A DNA stretch of 64,000 nt. Source: Actinacidiphila paucisporea. Lineage in GTDB: Bacteria; Actinomycetota; Actinomycetes; Streptomycetales; Streptomycetaceae. Shown one piece after another: positions 16,817 through 24,924 of the stretch; positions within the stretch are counted from its first letter, which is position 1, and each line of letters begins with the position of its first letter. The notes under the pieces are model-generated. The model worked only from the letters and a program-made list of their open reading frames with translations. It was not told the DNA's origin and ran no database searches. The DNA lies in NCBI RefSeq assembly GCF_900142575.1, contig NZ_FRBI01000004.1:281909-345908 (forward strand). The letters are read 5' to 3'. A program made the position numbers and the translations under genes.

Positions 16817-17422
16817 ATGGAACCGATCCCGGAGAACCCCGACCTCTCCGCATACCTCGCAGCCGACGACGTCATCGACCACCATGACCCGCTGGTGCGC
16901 GAGACCGCGGCGCTGCTGGCGGAAGGTACCGCAAATCCGCATGAATATGCGGAGATGGCCTTCGAATACGTCCGGGACGCGATCCCGCACTCCTTCGACT
17001 CGGGGGATCCGCGGATCAGCTGGCGGGCGTCCGACGTGCTGGAGCAGCGCAACGGCATCTGCTACGCCAAGTCCCACGCCCTGGCCGCGCTGCTGCGGGC
17101 ACGCGGCATCCCCGCCGGGCTCTGCTACCAGCGGCTGACGCAGGACGACGGCTCCGACCCCGTGCTGCACGGCCTGACAGCCCTGCTGCTGCCGGGGGCC
17201 TCGCGCTGGAGCCGGCTGGACGCCAGGGGAAACAAGCCGGGCGTGGATGCCCGGTTCGGCCTGACGACCGAGCGGCTGGCCTTCCCGGTGCGCCCCGAAC
17301 TGGGCGAGCGCGACTACCCGCTGGTGTACGCGGCCCCGCCACCGCCCGTGGTGGCCTGCCTGCGGGCCGCGCGGAGCACTACCGGGATCGTCCTGCCCAC
17401 CGCACTGCCGGAAGCGCGCTAG
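16817..17422 (+). CDS. Transglutaminase-like domain protein
   Basis: 201-residue protein with a papain-like transglutaminase core. The catalytic triad can be read as C82 (QRNGICYAKSHAL), H118 (VLHGLTALLL) and D135 (SRLDARGN), matching the order and spacing of bacterial transglutaminase-like peptidase/amidase domains. It has no signal peptide, so it is cytoplasmic. The final residues overlap the convergent acyltransferase stop by 4 bp. The substrate is unknown; these proteins may cleave or form amide bonds. Confidence 0.85.
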   Translation: MEPIPENPDLSAYLAADDVIDHHDPLVRETAALLAEGTANPHEYAEMAFEYVRDAIPHSFDSGDPRISWRASDVLEQRNGICYAKSHALAALLRARGIPAGLCYQRLTQDDGSDPVLHGLTALLLPGASRWSRLDARGNKPGVDARFGLTTERLAFPVRPELGERDYPLVYAAPPPPVVACLRAARSTTGIVLPTALPEAR

Positions 17423-18162
17423 CCGGCCTTCTGCTGCTCGCGGTCCCGCTCCGCCGCCGCCTCGGGCGTCGGGGCGGTGCCGCCCAGGTGCGAGGGCAGC
17501 CACCACCGGTCGTCGGGACCGGACGGGCGGCCCGGGTACGTACGCTGCGCGTCGTCGAGCAGTTCCTGCACGCGCAGCCGCAGCCGCCGGGTCAGGGCGC
17601 CGGCCTTCTCGTCGGCGTGCGGCAGCATCGGCTCGCCGATCCGCAGCGAGATCGGGAAGCGGGTCCTGCCCAGGCTGCGCGGCCGGCCCTTGGTCCACAG
17701 CCGCTGGGTGCCCCACAGCGCCATCGGCAGCAGCGGCACCCCCGCCTCCATCGCCAGCCGGGCGGCGCCGGACTTGAACGACTTGAGGGTGAAGGACTGC
17801 GAGATGGTCGCCTCGGGGAAGACGCCGATGATCTCGCCCCTGCGCAGTGCCTCCAGCGCGTGCGCGTAGGCGTGCATGCCCTCGGAGCGGTCCACCGGGA
17901 TGTGCTTCATCGCGCGCATCAGCGGTCCCGACACCTTGTGCCGGAAAACCGACTCCTTGGCCATGAAGCGCACCAGCCGCTTGTGCGGCAGGGTCGTCAG
18001 GCCGCAGAAGACGAAGTCGAGGTAGCCGATGTGATTGCTCACCAGGAGGGCGCCGCCCTCGCGCGGGACGTTCTCGGTGCCCCGGATGTCGAACCGCAGG
18101 CCCTGCATCTTGAACATGGTGCGGGCGAAACCGATCACCGGCGGGTAGACGAGTTCGGCCAT
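17419..18162 (-). CDS. PlsC-type lysophospholipid acyltransferase
   Basis: 247-residue 1-acylglycerol-3-phosphate acyltransferase family protein. The catalytic H-x4-D is in SNHIGYLDFVF, followed by FMAKESVFRHKVSG, the phosphate-binding motif VFPEATISQSF and the later VPLLPMALWGT. It acylates lysophosphatidate or a related lipid at the cytoplasmic membrane. The last 40 residues are polar and charged (RDREQQKAG), beyond the catalytic fold. It is a single-gene unit, convergent with the transglutaminase-like gene. Confidence 0.92.
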   Translation of the reverse strand: MAELVYPPVIGFARTMFKMQGLRFDIRGTENVPREGGALLVSNHIGYLDFVFCGLTTLPHKRLVRFMAKESVFRHKVSGPLMRAMKHIPVDRSEGMHAYAHALEALRRGEIIGVFPEATISQSFTLKSFKSGAARLAMEAGVPLLPMALWGTQRLWTKGRPRSLGRTRFPISLRIGEPMLPHADEKAGALTRRLRLRVQELLDDAQRTYPGRPSGPDDRWWLPSHLGGTAPTPEAAAERDREQQKAG

Positions 18163-18436
18163 GTCAGGGCACCTGCTCTCTCCGGGGCGGCGCTCCCGGC
18201 GGAAGTTACGCGCCCGTAGGTTGTCCGGCCGCTGAGCGATGGTGCCCTGGCAGCGGGTCCGCTGTCACCCCGGGCGGTCCCGCCACGGGGAGATTCTTCT
18301 CACGTCACGGCGATGTCACCCGCGCTCCTGCTCCGCGTCGTGGGCCGGCCGCCCGGCCCAGTCGAGCGTACGCCCCGGGGGCCGCCCCGTCGGATAAGCT
18401 GACGTGTTTCACCGGAGTCGGAATCGGGAGGTCCGG

Positions 18437-18760
18437 ATGAGCGCCGACGACGGCGAGCGGCTGACCGCGGCCGACCTCGGCGGGCCGCTGGGGGAGCGGG
18501 CCACCCTGGTGCAGTTCTCCAGCGCCTTCTGCGCACCCTGCCGCGCCACCCGCCGGGTGCTCGCCGAGGTCACCGGCATGGTCGAGGGGGTGCGCCATGT
18601 GGAGATCGACGCCGAGGCGCGGCTCGGCCTCGTCCGGCGGCTGCGTATAGCCAAAACGCCCACCGTGCTGGTGCTCGACGCGGACGGCTCGGTGGTTCGC
18701 CGAGCCTCGGGCGCGCCCCGCCGCGCCGACGTGATCGCCGCGCTGGGCGCCGCGCTCTGA
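18437..18760 (+). CDS. Thioredoxin-like protein with CAPC active site
   Basis: 107-residue thioredoxin fold. The redox motif is C32-A-P-C35 in SSAFCAPCRAT, instead of CGPC, which should shift its redox potential. It keeps the family core (LVQFSSAFC, then HVEIDAEARLGLVRRLRIAKTPTVLVLDADG with the cis-Pro). There is no signal peptide, so a cytoplasmic reductase or thiol-exchange role is likely. ATG 18437 follows GGGAGG; the upstream in-frame ATG 18404 lacks one. It stands alone, about 270 bp from the divergent acyltransferase. Confidence 0.88.
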   Translation: MSADDGERLTAADLGGPLGERATLVQFSSAFCAPCRATRRVLAEVTGMVEGVRHVEIDAEARLGLVRRLRIAKTPTVLVLDADGSVVRRASGAPRRADVIAALGAAL

Positions 18761-18843
18761 CGGCACGGGCGTGCGCAGGCCCGGCGGCGTAGGGCAGGTC
18801 ACAGTGGAGGAAGCTTGCCAAGCGGCGCCGCGATCGATGTACT

Positions 18844-18874
18844 GACGAGTAATATATCCACCGGGGTACTCGTC
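18844..18874. promoter_or_regulatory. Inverted repeat upstream of etfBA
   Basis: GACGAGTA (18844-18851) and TACTCGTC (18867-18874) are a perfect 8-bp inverted repeat with a 15-nt spacer that contains TAATATATCC, an AT-rich island in GC-rich DNA. It lies 130 bp upstream of etfB, in the promoter area. A regulatory role is inferred. Confidence 0.4.
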
Positions 18875-19004
18875 GCGACGCGTGCTGCGTTCCGGCGGGG
18901 AGCCGCGACCGCAGGCGCCTATGCTGCCAATTCCGGGGCACTTGCCAGGGCGCTGCCGGGGCAGTTGACGAAGACGTGCAGGACGAAGCAGTAGGAGAGC
19001 AGGC

Positions 19005-19790
19005 GTGAGCTTGAGGATCGTAGTCGCTGTGAAGTACGTGCCCGACGCCACCGGCGACCGTCACTTCGCCGATGACCTGACCACCGACCGCGACGCGGTC
19101 GACGGCCTGCTGTCGGAGCTGGACGAATACGCCGTCGAGCAGGCGCTGCAGATCGCCGAGGCCTCCGGCGACGCGGAGATCACCGTGCTGACGGTCGGTC
19201 CCGAGGACGCCAAGGACGCGCTGCGCAAGGCGCTGTCCATGGGCGCGCACAAGGCGATCCATGTCGAGGACGACGCGCTGCACGGCACCGACGTCATCGG
19301 TACGTCGCTGGTGCTCGCCAAGGCCGTGGAGCACGCCGGCTACGACCTGGTCGTCACCGGCATGGCCTCGACTGACGGCACGGCCGGCGTGGTGCCCGCG
19401 CTGCTCGCGGAGCGGCTCGGCATCCCGCAGGTCACCCTGCTGTCCGAGGTCGCGGTGGCCGACGGCAAGGTGACCGGACGCCGCGACGGCGACGCGGCCA
19501 GCGAGCAGCTCGAGGCGTCGCTGCCCGCGCTGGTGTCGGTCACCGACCAGTCGGGCGAGGCGCGCTACCCGTCCTTCAAGGGCATCATGGCCGCCAAGAA
19601 GAAGCCGGTGGAGTCCCTCGACCTGTCCGACCTCGGCATCGACGCCGCCGAGGTGGGCCTCGGCGGCGCGTGGACCGCCGTGCAGGACGCCACCGCCCGC
19701 CCGCCGCGTACCGCGGGCACGATCGTCAAGGACGAGGGCGAGGGCGGCAAGCAGCTCGCCGCCTACCTCGCGGAGCAGAAGTTCATCTGA
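19005..19790 (+). CDS. etfB: Electron transfer flavoprotein subunit beta
   Basis: 261-residue ETF beta (FixA-type). It binds AMP and, with the alpha subunit, carries electrons from acyl-CoA and other dehydrogenases to the membrane quinone pool. Recognisable segments are VVAVKYVPDATGD, ALQIAEASGDAEITVLTVGPEDAKDALRKALSMGA, the signature VVTGMASTDGTAGVVPALLAERLGI and PSFKGIMAAKKKP. GTG 19005 follows AGGAGAGCAG. It is followed by etfA after 90 bp on the same strand, the expected operon. No FixC/FixX ETF-quinone oxidoreductase is nearby. Confidence 0.97.
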   Translation: MSLRIVVAVKYVPDATGDRHFADDLTTDRDAVDGLLSELDEYAVEQALQIAEASGDAEITVLTVGPEDAKDALRKALSMGAHKAIHVEDDALHGTDVIGTSLVLAKAVEHAGYDLVVTGMASTDGTAGVVPALLAERLGIPQVTLLSEVAVADGKVTGRRDGDAASEQLEASLPALVSVTDQSGEARYPSFKGIMAAKKKPVESLDLSDLGIDAAEVGLGGAWTAVQDATARPPRTAGTIVKDEGEGGKQLAAYLAEQKFI

Positions 19791-19880
19791 TGAACGGCCC
19801 GGACCGGCGCCGCGCGCCCGGGCCGGGCAGCCGCCGCAGGCCCGCCCCCGCCCCTCACTTTCCGCAGGAGAACGATTCCC

Positions 19881-20843
19881 ATGGCTGAAGTCCTCGTCCT
19901 CGTCGACCACGTGGACGGTGCCGTCCGCAAGCCGACCCTCGAACTGCTCACCCTGGCCCGCCGGATCGGCGACCCGGTCGCCGTCCACCTCGGCCCGGGC
20001 GCCGAGACGGCCGCCCCGGTCCTGGCCGAGCACGGCGCTGTCAGGGTGCTCACCGCCGACGCGCCCGAATTCACCGACTACCTGGTGGTGCCCAAGGTGG
20101 ACGCGCTGCAGGCCGCGGCCGCCGCCACCTCGCCCGTCGCCGTCCTGGTGGCGTCCTCCGCCGAGGGCAAGGAGGTCGCGGCCCGCCTCGCGCTGCGGCT
20201 CGGCTCCGGCATCATCACCGACGCCACCGACCTGGTGGCCGGCGACGACGGCCCCGTCGCGACCCAGTCCGTCTTCGCGGCCGCCTTCACCACCAAGTCC
20301 CGGGTCAGCCACGGCGTGCCGGTGATCACCGTCAAGCCGAACTCGGCGCCGGTGGAGCCGGCCGCGGCGGCCGGCACGGTCGAGCCGCTCGCGGTCACCT
20401 TCGGCGAGCTGGCCACCGGCACCAAGGTCGTCTCGCGCACCCCGCGCCAGTCGACCGGCCGCCCCGAGCTGACCGAGGCCGCGATCGTGGTCTCCGGCGG
20501 CCGCGGCGTCAACGGCGCCGAGAACTTCTCGGTCATCGAGGAGCTCGCCGACTCCCTCGGCGCGGCTGTCGGCGCCTCCCGCGCCGCGGTGGACGCCGGC
20601 TGGTACCCGCACACGAACCAGGTCGGCCAGACCGGCAAGTCGGTCTCGCCGCAGCTCTACATCGCCAACGGCATCTCCGGGGCCATCCAGCACCGGGCCG
20701 GCATGCAGACCTCCAAGACCATCGTGGCGGTCAACAAGGACGCCGAAGCGCCGATCTTCGACCTGGTCGACTACGGCGTGGTCGGCGACCTCTTCCAGGT
20801 CGTCCCCCAGCTCACCGAGGAGATCAAGGCCCGCAAGGGCTGA
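19881..20843 (+). CDS. etfA: Electron transfer flavoprotein subunit alpha
   Basis: 320-residue ETF alpha (FixB-type), the FAD-binding partner of the upstream beta subunit. The C-terminal FAD domain is clear: [73 protein letters not shown] and [14 protein letters not shown]. The N-terminal domain shows [21 protein letters not shown]. It has the standard length. A strong hairpin 25 bp after its stop ends the etfBA transcript. Confidence 0.97.
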   Translation: MAEVLVLVDHVDGAVRKPTLELLTLARRIGDPVAVHLGPGAETAAPVLAEHGAVRVLTADAPEFTDYLVVPKVDALQAAAAATSPVAVLVASSAEGKEVAARLALRLGSGIITDATDLVAGDDGPVATQSVFAAAFTTKSRVSHGVPVITVKPNSAPVEPAAAAGTVEPLAVTFGELATGTKVVSRTPRQSTGRPELTEAAIVVSGGRGVNGAENFSVIEELADSLGAAVGASRAAVDAGWYPHTNQVGQTGKSVSPQLYIANGISGAIQHRAGMQTSKTIVAVNKDAEAPIFDLVDYGVVGDLFQVVPQLTEEIKARKG

Positions 20844-20867
20844 TCTGCGCCCCGCACCACCATCGGC

Positions 20868-20898
20868 CGGCCCCCGTACGCACCGCGTACGGGGGCCG
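20868..20898. terminator. Hairpin terminator after etfA
   Basis: A 13-bp perfect stem (20868-20880 with 20886-20898) and 5-nt loop CACCG lie 25 bp after the etfA stop. GC-rich, with no U-tract, as is usual in Streptomyces. Confidence 0.8.
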
Positions 20899-20920
20899 CG
20901 CCGTGCGCCCCTTGAGGGTG

Positions 20921-20970
20921 TTGACCCGGCGGAAGGCCCCGGGCTAGCGTCCCTTCAACGATTTGTTGAA
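20921..20970 (+). promoter_or_regulatory. Promoter with downstream operator-like palindrome
   Basis: TTGACC (20921-20926) and TAGCGT (20945-20950) are spaced by 18 bp. The palindrome TTCAAC-N5-GTTGAA (20954-20970) lies just after the -10, across the expected transcription start, where a bound repressor would block initiation. GGGAGGG follows before ATG 20988. Which regulator binds is unknown; IclR or LacI types are possible. Confidence 0.55.
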
Positions 20971-20987
20971 ATTCGGGAGGGTGGCCC

Positions 20988-22250
20988 ATGCCGCAGCCGG
21001 CCGGAACGACACTTGCGGACGCCTACGTCGCCGGAATCGGCGCGTCACTGGCCGCCACGGACGCCGAACTGGCCCGCCGCTACCCCGGCGACCCCGGCAC
21101 CCGGCAGCCGGTGCACACCGTCTACGTGCCCGCCGACGCCTTCACCGCCGGGACGGCACGGGAGTGGGGCGACCGGGCACTCGCCGCGCTCGACGAGCAC
21201 GCCCCGGACGCCGCGGCGCTCGCCTCCGTACTCGGCCTGCCCGGCGCGCTCGCCGCCGAGGTCCACGACCGGGTGCGGGACAAGTTGCGGCGCGAACCGG
21301 TGGAGGACCTGCGGATCGACTTCGAGGACGGCTATGGCGCCAGGCCCGACGCCGAGGAGGACGCCGCCGCGGTGGCCGCCGCGCACACCGTCACCGCGCT
21401 GACCGCGGAGGGCGGCGCGCCGCCCTGGATCGGCATCCGCATGAAGTGCATGGAGGCGGCCGTCCGCGACCGCGGCATCCGCACCCTCGACCTCTTCCTG
21501 ACCGCGCTGCTCGACGGCGGCGGGCTGCCGGACGGGCTGGCGCTCACCCTGCCGAAGGTGACCTTCCCCGCCCAGGTGGCCGCCATGGCCGCGCTGTGCG
21601 GGCAGTTCGAACAGGCCGCGGGACTGCCCGACGGCCGCATCGGGTTCGAGATCCAGATCGAGACCACCCAGGCGATCCTCGGCCCCGACGGCGCCGCCAC
21701 CGTGCCCCGGCTCATCGACGCGGCGGCGGGCCGCGCCACCTCCCTGCACTACGGCACCTTCGACTACAGCGCCGCCTGCGGGGTCAGCGCGGCCCACCAG
21801 GCCCCCGACCACCCGGCCGCCGACCACGCCAAGGCCGTGATGCAGGTCGCCGCCGCGGGCACCGGGGTACGGCTCTGCGACGGCTCCACCAATGTGCTGC
21901 CGGTCGGCCCGGCGCAGGCCGTGCACGACGCCTGGCGCCTGCACTACGGACTCGTACGCCGCTCGCTGGCGCGTGCCTACTACCAGGGCTGGGACATGCA
22001 CCCGGCGCAGCTCCCGACCCGTTACGCGGCCGTCTACGCCTTCTGCCGGGAGGGCCTGGACACCGCGTCCGCCCGGCTGGCCGGCTACGTGGCCAGGACG
22101 GCGGGCGCGGTGCTCGACGAGCCGGCCACGGCCCGTGCCCTGAGCGGATATCTGCTCAGGGGCCTGGACTGCGGAGCCGTGGACCCGGCGGAGGTAGCGG
22201 AACGCACCGGACTGACCCGCGCCGAACTGGACGCGCTGGCCGGCCGCTGA
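20988..22250 (+). CDS. Citrate-lyase/HpcH-type aldolase family protein (DUF6986-like)
   Basis: 420 residues with a CitE/HpcH-type TIM-barrel signature: DLRIDFEDGYGARPDAEED (metal-ligand acidic cluster), TLPKVTFPAQVAAM, RIGFEIQIETTQAILG and SLHYGTFDYSAACGV. The N-terminal 70 residues and an all-helical C terminus (about 370-420) extend the core, as in the actinobacterial DUF6986 group. It probably cleaves or condenses a C-C bond of a 2-oxo or CoA-linked acid, but the substrate is not known. It has its own promoter with an operator-like palindrome. The convergent LacI gene ends 17 bp downstream. Confidence 0.7.
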   Translation: MPQPAGTTLADAYVAGIGASLAATDAELARRYPGDPGTRQPVHTVYVPADAFTAGTAREWGDRALAALDEHAPDAAALASVLGLPGALAAEVHDRVRDKLRREPVEDLRIDFEDGYGARPDAEEDAAAVAAAHTVTALTAEGGAPPWIGIRMKCMEAAVRDRGIRTLDLFLTALLDGGGLPDGLALTLPKVTFPAQVAAMAALCGQFEQAAGLPDGRIGFEIQIETTQAILGPDGAATVPRLIDAAAGRATSLHYGTFDYSAACGVSAAHQAPDHPAADHAKAVMQVAAAGTGVRLCDGSTNVLPVGPAQAVHDAWRLHYGLVRRSLARAYYQGWDMHPAQLPTRYAAVYAFCREGLDTASARLAGYVARTAGAVLDEPATARALSGYLLRGLDCGAVDPAEVAERTGLTRAELDALAGR

Positions 22251-22267
22251 GAGGTCGCCCTCCGTCG

Positions 22268-23293
22268 TCAGGAGGCCGGCGGGATCTCGCCCGAGCCGCG
22301 CGGGATCAGCCGCGCCGGCAGCTCGATGCGGCTGGCCTCCTCCGAGGTGGCGCCGTCCAGCCGGCGGAAGAGCAGCTGCGCGGCGCTGCGGCCGAGCCCC
22401 GGGGCGTCCTGTGCCACGACGGTGACCGGCGGGTCGAGCAGGTCGGCCAGTTCGAAGTCGTCGAAGCCGACGAGCGCGACCGGCCGCGGGCGGCCGGACA
22501 GGACGCGTACGGCCGTGACCGTGACCCGGTTGTTCCCCGCGAAGAGGGCGGTGACCGGTTCGGGCCCGGCGAGCATGGTGGCCAGCGCCGCCCTGACCCG
22601 CTCCGGCGTGGTGGGGCCCATCGCGTACCACTCAGGGCGCACCGGCAGCCCCGCGTCGGCCATCGCCTCGCGGTAGCCGCGCAGCCGCTCCGTGGCGGTG
22701 TGGATGCCGGGCTGGTCGCCGATGAAGCCGATCCTGCGGTGGCCGTGCGCGATCAGGTGCGCCACACCGGTGCGGGTGCCGCCCGCGTTGTCGGTGAGCA
22801 CGACGTCCGCGTCGATCCGGCCGGCGGGCCGGTCCACGAACACCGTCGCGACACCCGCGTCGATCTCCGGGGTGAGGTAGCGGTGGTCGTCGCCGGCGGG
22901 CACCACGACCAGCCCGTCGACCCGGCGGGCGCAGAATGCCAGTACCAGCTCCTGCTCGCGGCGCGGGTTCTCGGCGCTCGAACCGGTGAAGAGCAGCGCG
23001 CCGTGCGCGCGGGCCACGTCCTCCACGGCGCGGCTGAGGGCGCCGTAGAACGGGTCGGCGAGGTCCTCGAGCACCAGCCCGACGCTCGCGGTCCTGCGGG
23101 TGCGCAGCAGCCGCGCGCTGTCGTTGCGCCGGAATCCGAGCGCGTCGATGGCCGACTGGACGCGCGCCACGGTGTCGGGCGTCACGCCCGGTTCCTCGTT
23201 CACCACCCGGGACACCGTCTTGAGGCCGACGCCCGCCCTGGCGGCGACATCCTTCATGGTGGGCCGGGGGACACGTCCAGGAGTATGGGTCAC
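22268..23293 (-). CDS. LacI-family repressor divergent from ROK kinase
   Basis: 341-residue LacI/GalR repressor with HTH TMKDVAARAGVGLKTVSRVV near residues 12-31 and hinge ALGFRRNDSARLLRT, followed by the effector domain (VGLVLEDLADPFYGAL, VDGLVVVPAGDD, FAGNNRVTVTAVRVL, VALVGFDDFELADLL). It is divergent from a ROK sugar kinase across 117 bp containing a perfect 12-bp palindrome, so it most likely controls that kinase and itself in response to a sugar or sugar phosphate. The inducer is unknown. Confidence 0.93.
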   Translation of the reverse strand: MTHTPGRVPRPTMKDVAARAGVGLKTVSRVVNEEPGVTPDTVARVQSAIDALGFRRNDSARLLRTRRTASVGLVLEDLADPFYGALSRAVEDVARAHGALLFTGSSAENPRREQELVLAFCARRVDGLVVVPAGDDHRYLTPEIDAGVATVFVDRPAGRIDADVVLTDNAGGTRTGVAHLIAHGHRRIGFIGDQPGIHTATERLRGYREAMADAGLPVRPEWYAMGPTTPERVRAALATMLAGPEPVTALFAGNNRVTVTAVRVLSGRPRPVALVGFDDFELADLLDPPVTVVAQDAPGLGRSAAQLLFRRLDGATSEEASRIELPARLIPRGSGEIPPAS

Positions 23294-23322
23294 GGTCGTA
23301 GTATTCCCTGCGGCAAGAGATG

Positions 23323-23334
23323 GACAACGTTGTC
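23323..23334. promoter_or_regulatory. LacI-type operator between repressor and ROK kinase
   Basis: GACAACGTTGTC is a perfect 12-bp palindrome with the central CpG typical of LacI/GalR operators. It lies 29 bp upstream of the repressor start and 76 bp upstream of the kinase start, so one bound dimer could control both promoters. Confidence 0.7.
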
Positions 23335-23410
23335 ACGATCAGGCGAGACTACCTCTGGGGCCGCCGTCGCGGAACCCGCGCGACACAACGACGAAGGAGA
23401 CCCCCGAACG

Positions 23411-24379
23411 ATGCACCCCCACGGCGCGACCGGTCCACTCGTGGCCGCACTGGACATCGGCGGAACGAAGATCGCCGGGGCGCTCATCGACACCGAGGGC
23501 CGCCCCGTGGTGCGGTCCCTGCGGCCGACACCCCCCGGCGGGGACGGCGAGACGGTGATGCGGGCCGTCGCCGAGGCCGTCGCGGAGCTGCGCGCCGCCC
23601 CGCAGTGGTCCGCGGTGGTCGCCGTGGGCATCGGCAGCGCCGGCCCCGTGGACGCCCTGCACGGCACCGTCAGCCCGGTCAACGTGCCCGGCTGGCGCGA
23701 CTTCCCGCTGGTCCCGCGGGTCGGCGAGGCGGCCGGCGGCCTGCCGGTGGTGCTCACCGGCGACGGTGTCGCGATGACCGCGGCCGAGCACTGGCAGGGC
23801 GCCGCCCGCGGCTACGACAACGCGCTGTGCATGGTGGTCTCGACCGGGGTCGGCGGCGGGCTGGTGCTCGGCGGCGCCCTGCTGCCCGGCCCCACCGGCA
23901 ATGCCGGGCACATCGGCCACATCAGCGTCGACCTCGACGGCGACCTGTGCCCGTGCGGCTCGCGCGGCTGCGTCGAACGCATCGCCAGCGGCCCCAACAT
24001 CGCCCGCCGCGCGCTGGAGTCCGGCTGGCTGCCGCCGGCCGGCACCGAACCCACCGCGGCAGCCGTCGCCGAGTCCGCGCGGGGCGGCGACCCGCTCGCG
24101 GTGGCGTCCTTCGACCGCGCCGCCCAGGCACTCGCCGCCGGCATCGCCGCGACCGCCACGCTTGTCGAGATCAACGTCGCCGTGATCGGCGGCGGCGTCG
24201 CGGGCGCGGGCCCGGTGCTCTTCGACCCGCTGCGCGACCACCTGTCCCGCTACGCGACCCTCTCCTTCGCGGCGGGCGTGGAGGTCGTCCCGGCCAAACT
24301 CGGCACGGACGCGGGCCTGGTGGGCGCGGCCGCCGCGGCGGCGCAGGGCCTCGGGCTCTCGGGTTTCGTGGCCGGCTGA
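23411..24379 (+). CDS. ROK-family sugar kinase (glucokinase-like)
   Basis: 322-residue ROK kinase that phosphorylates glucose or a related sugar in the cytoplasm. The ATP-binding phosphate motif is ALDIGGTKIAGALID, the ROK signature/zinc site is LCPCGSRGCVERIASG, and the sugar-binding segment is GNAGHIGHISVD. ATG 23411 follows GAAGGAG in the upstream AACGACGAAGGAGACC stretch. Divergent control by the LacI regulator is likely through the shared palindrome. Specificity (glucose, mannose, N-acetyl sugar) cannot be told from sequence alone. Confidence 0.92.
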   Translation: MHPHGATGPLVAALDIGGTKIAGALIDTEGRPVVRSLRPTPPGGDGETVMRAVAEAVAELRAAPQWSAVVAVGIGSAGPVDALHGTVSPVNVPGWRDFPLVPRVGEAAGGLPVVLTGDGVAMTAAEHWQGAARGYDNALCMVVSTGVGGGLVLGGALLPGPTGNAGHIGHISVDLDGDLCPCGSRGCVERIASGPNIARRALESGWLPPAGTEPTAAAVAESARGGDPLAVASFDRAAQALAAGIAATATLVEINVAVIGGGVAGAGPVLFDPLRDHLSRYATLSFAAGVEVVPAKLGTDAGLVGAAAAAAQGLGLSGFVAG

Positions 24380-24726
24380 CCGTGTACGGCGCGGGGAACT
24401 GCGCCGCCCATCGCTCCGGCCGCGTGCGCGCGGCCACCGTCGTCGGCGGGACGGCTGCCTCTCAGGGGTGCGAGGCCGCCGGCGAGCGCGGGGACGGGGA
24501 ACGGCCCGTCGGTCGTACGGGCGGAGGACCATGTGGTGCGGCGGATCGGCCGAGGCCTGCGTCCTGCTGCGGCATCTGCGCCGTTCCTGCCGGTCCGCTC
24601 AGCCGCGCGTCCTCAAATGCACCGCGTGGACCTATTGCCGCGCCGCCGCGGCCGGCGTGCGGGCGCGGCGGCAGGGAAGCGGCCGTGGGTGGCGGCCACG
24701 ACGGAGGCGGTCAGTGCGACGCCCGG

Positions 24727-24789
24727 GGGCGGAACGGGCGGAACCGGCGGAACCGGCGGAGCGGGCGGAACCGGCGGAACGGGCGGTGC
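24727..24789. repeat. 9-bp minisatellite, seven units
   Basis: Seven consecutive 9-bp units of the form [G/C]GGCGGAAC, with the fourth and seventh units diverged (ending AGC and TGC). Read on the plus strand in one frame the repeat would give Thr-Gly-Gly runs, but no supported gene uses that frame. Confidence 0.85.
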
Positions 24790-24911
24790 AGCCGGCGCCC
24801 GAACCCGTCCCGCTGCGTACGGCCGGGACGTAGCCGGGGGCGGTGAGTCCGGTTCGTCGGGCTCACCTCGTTGGCCGAAGCCGAGCTAAGTCTGTTCAAT
24901 AAACCTGCCGA

Positions 24912-24924
24912 TAGGCTGAGCCCT
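24912..24924 (+). promoter_or_regulatory. -10 element of leaderless HxlR gene
   Basis: TAGGCT (24912-24917) ends 7 nt before ATG 24925, and no Shine-Dalgarno sequence is present, so transcription probably begins at or next to the start codon. No clear -35 is visible. Confidence 0.5.

Larger units (their letters stand above)
24380..24924. other. 545-bp gene-poor gap
   Basis: Between the ROK kinase and the HxlR gene, six-frame reading gives only short Arg/Pro/Gly-rich frames with no start/ribosome-site support, so I see no convincing gene. It holds a 9-bp tandem repeat (24727-24789) and, just before the HxlR start, an AT-richer promoter stretch (24888-24920). Confidence 0.6.

Noticed and set aside
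20963..24379. 1138-codon plus-strand open frame through the aldolase, LacI and ROK region
   Set aside because: Only its last 322 codons (from ATG 23411) encode the ROK kinase; the rest is antisense or out-of-frame shadow of the aldolase and LacI genes, a normal effect of high GC3.
24616..24660. Short frame starting MHRVDLLPRRRG, resembling a Streptomyces leader peptide
   Set aside because: No cysteine or operon structure downstream typical of such leaders, no ribosome site, and the downstream gene has its own leaderless promoter.
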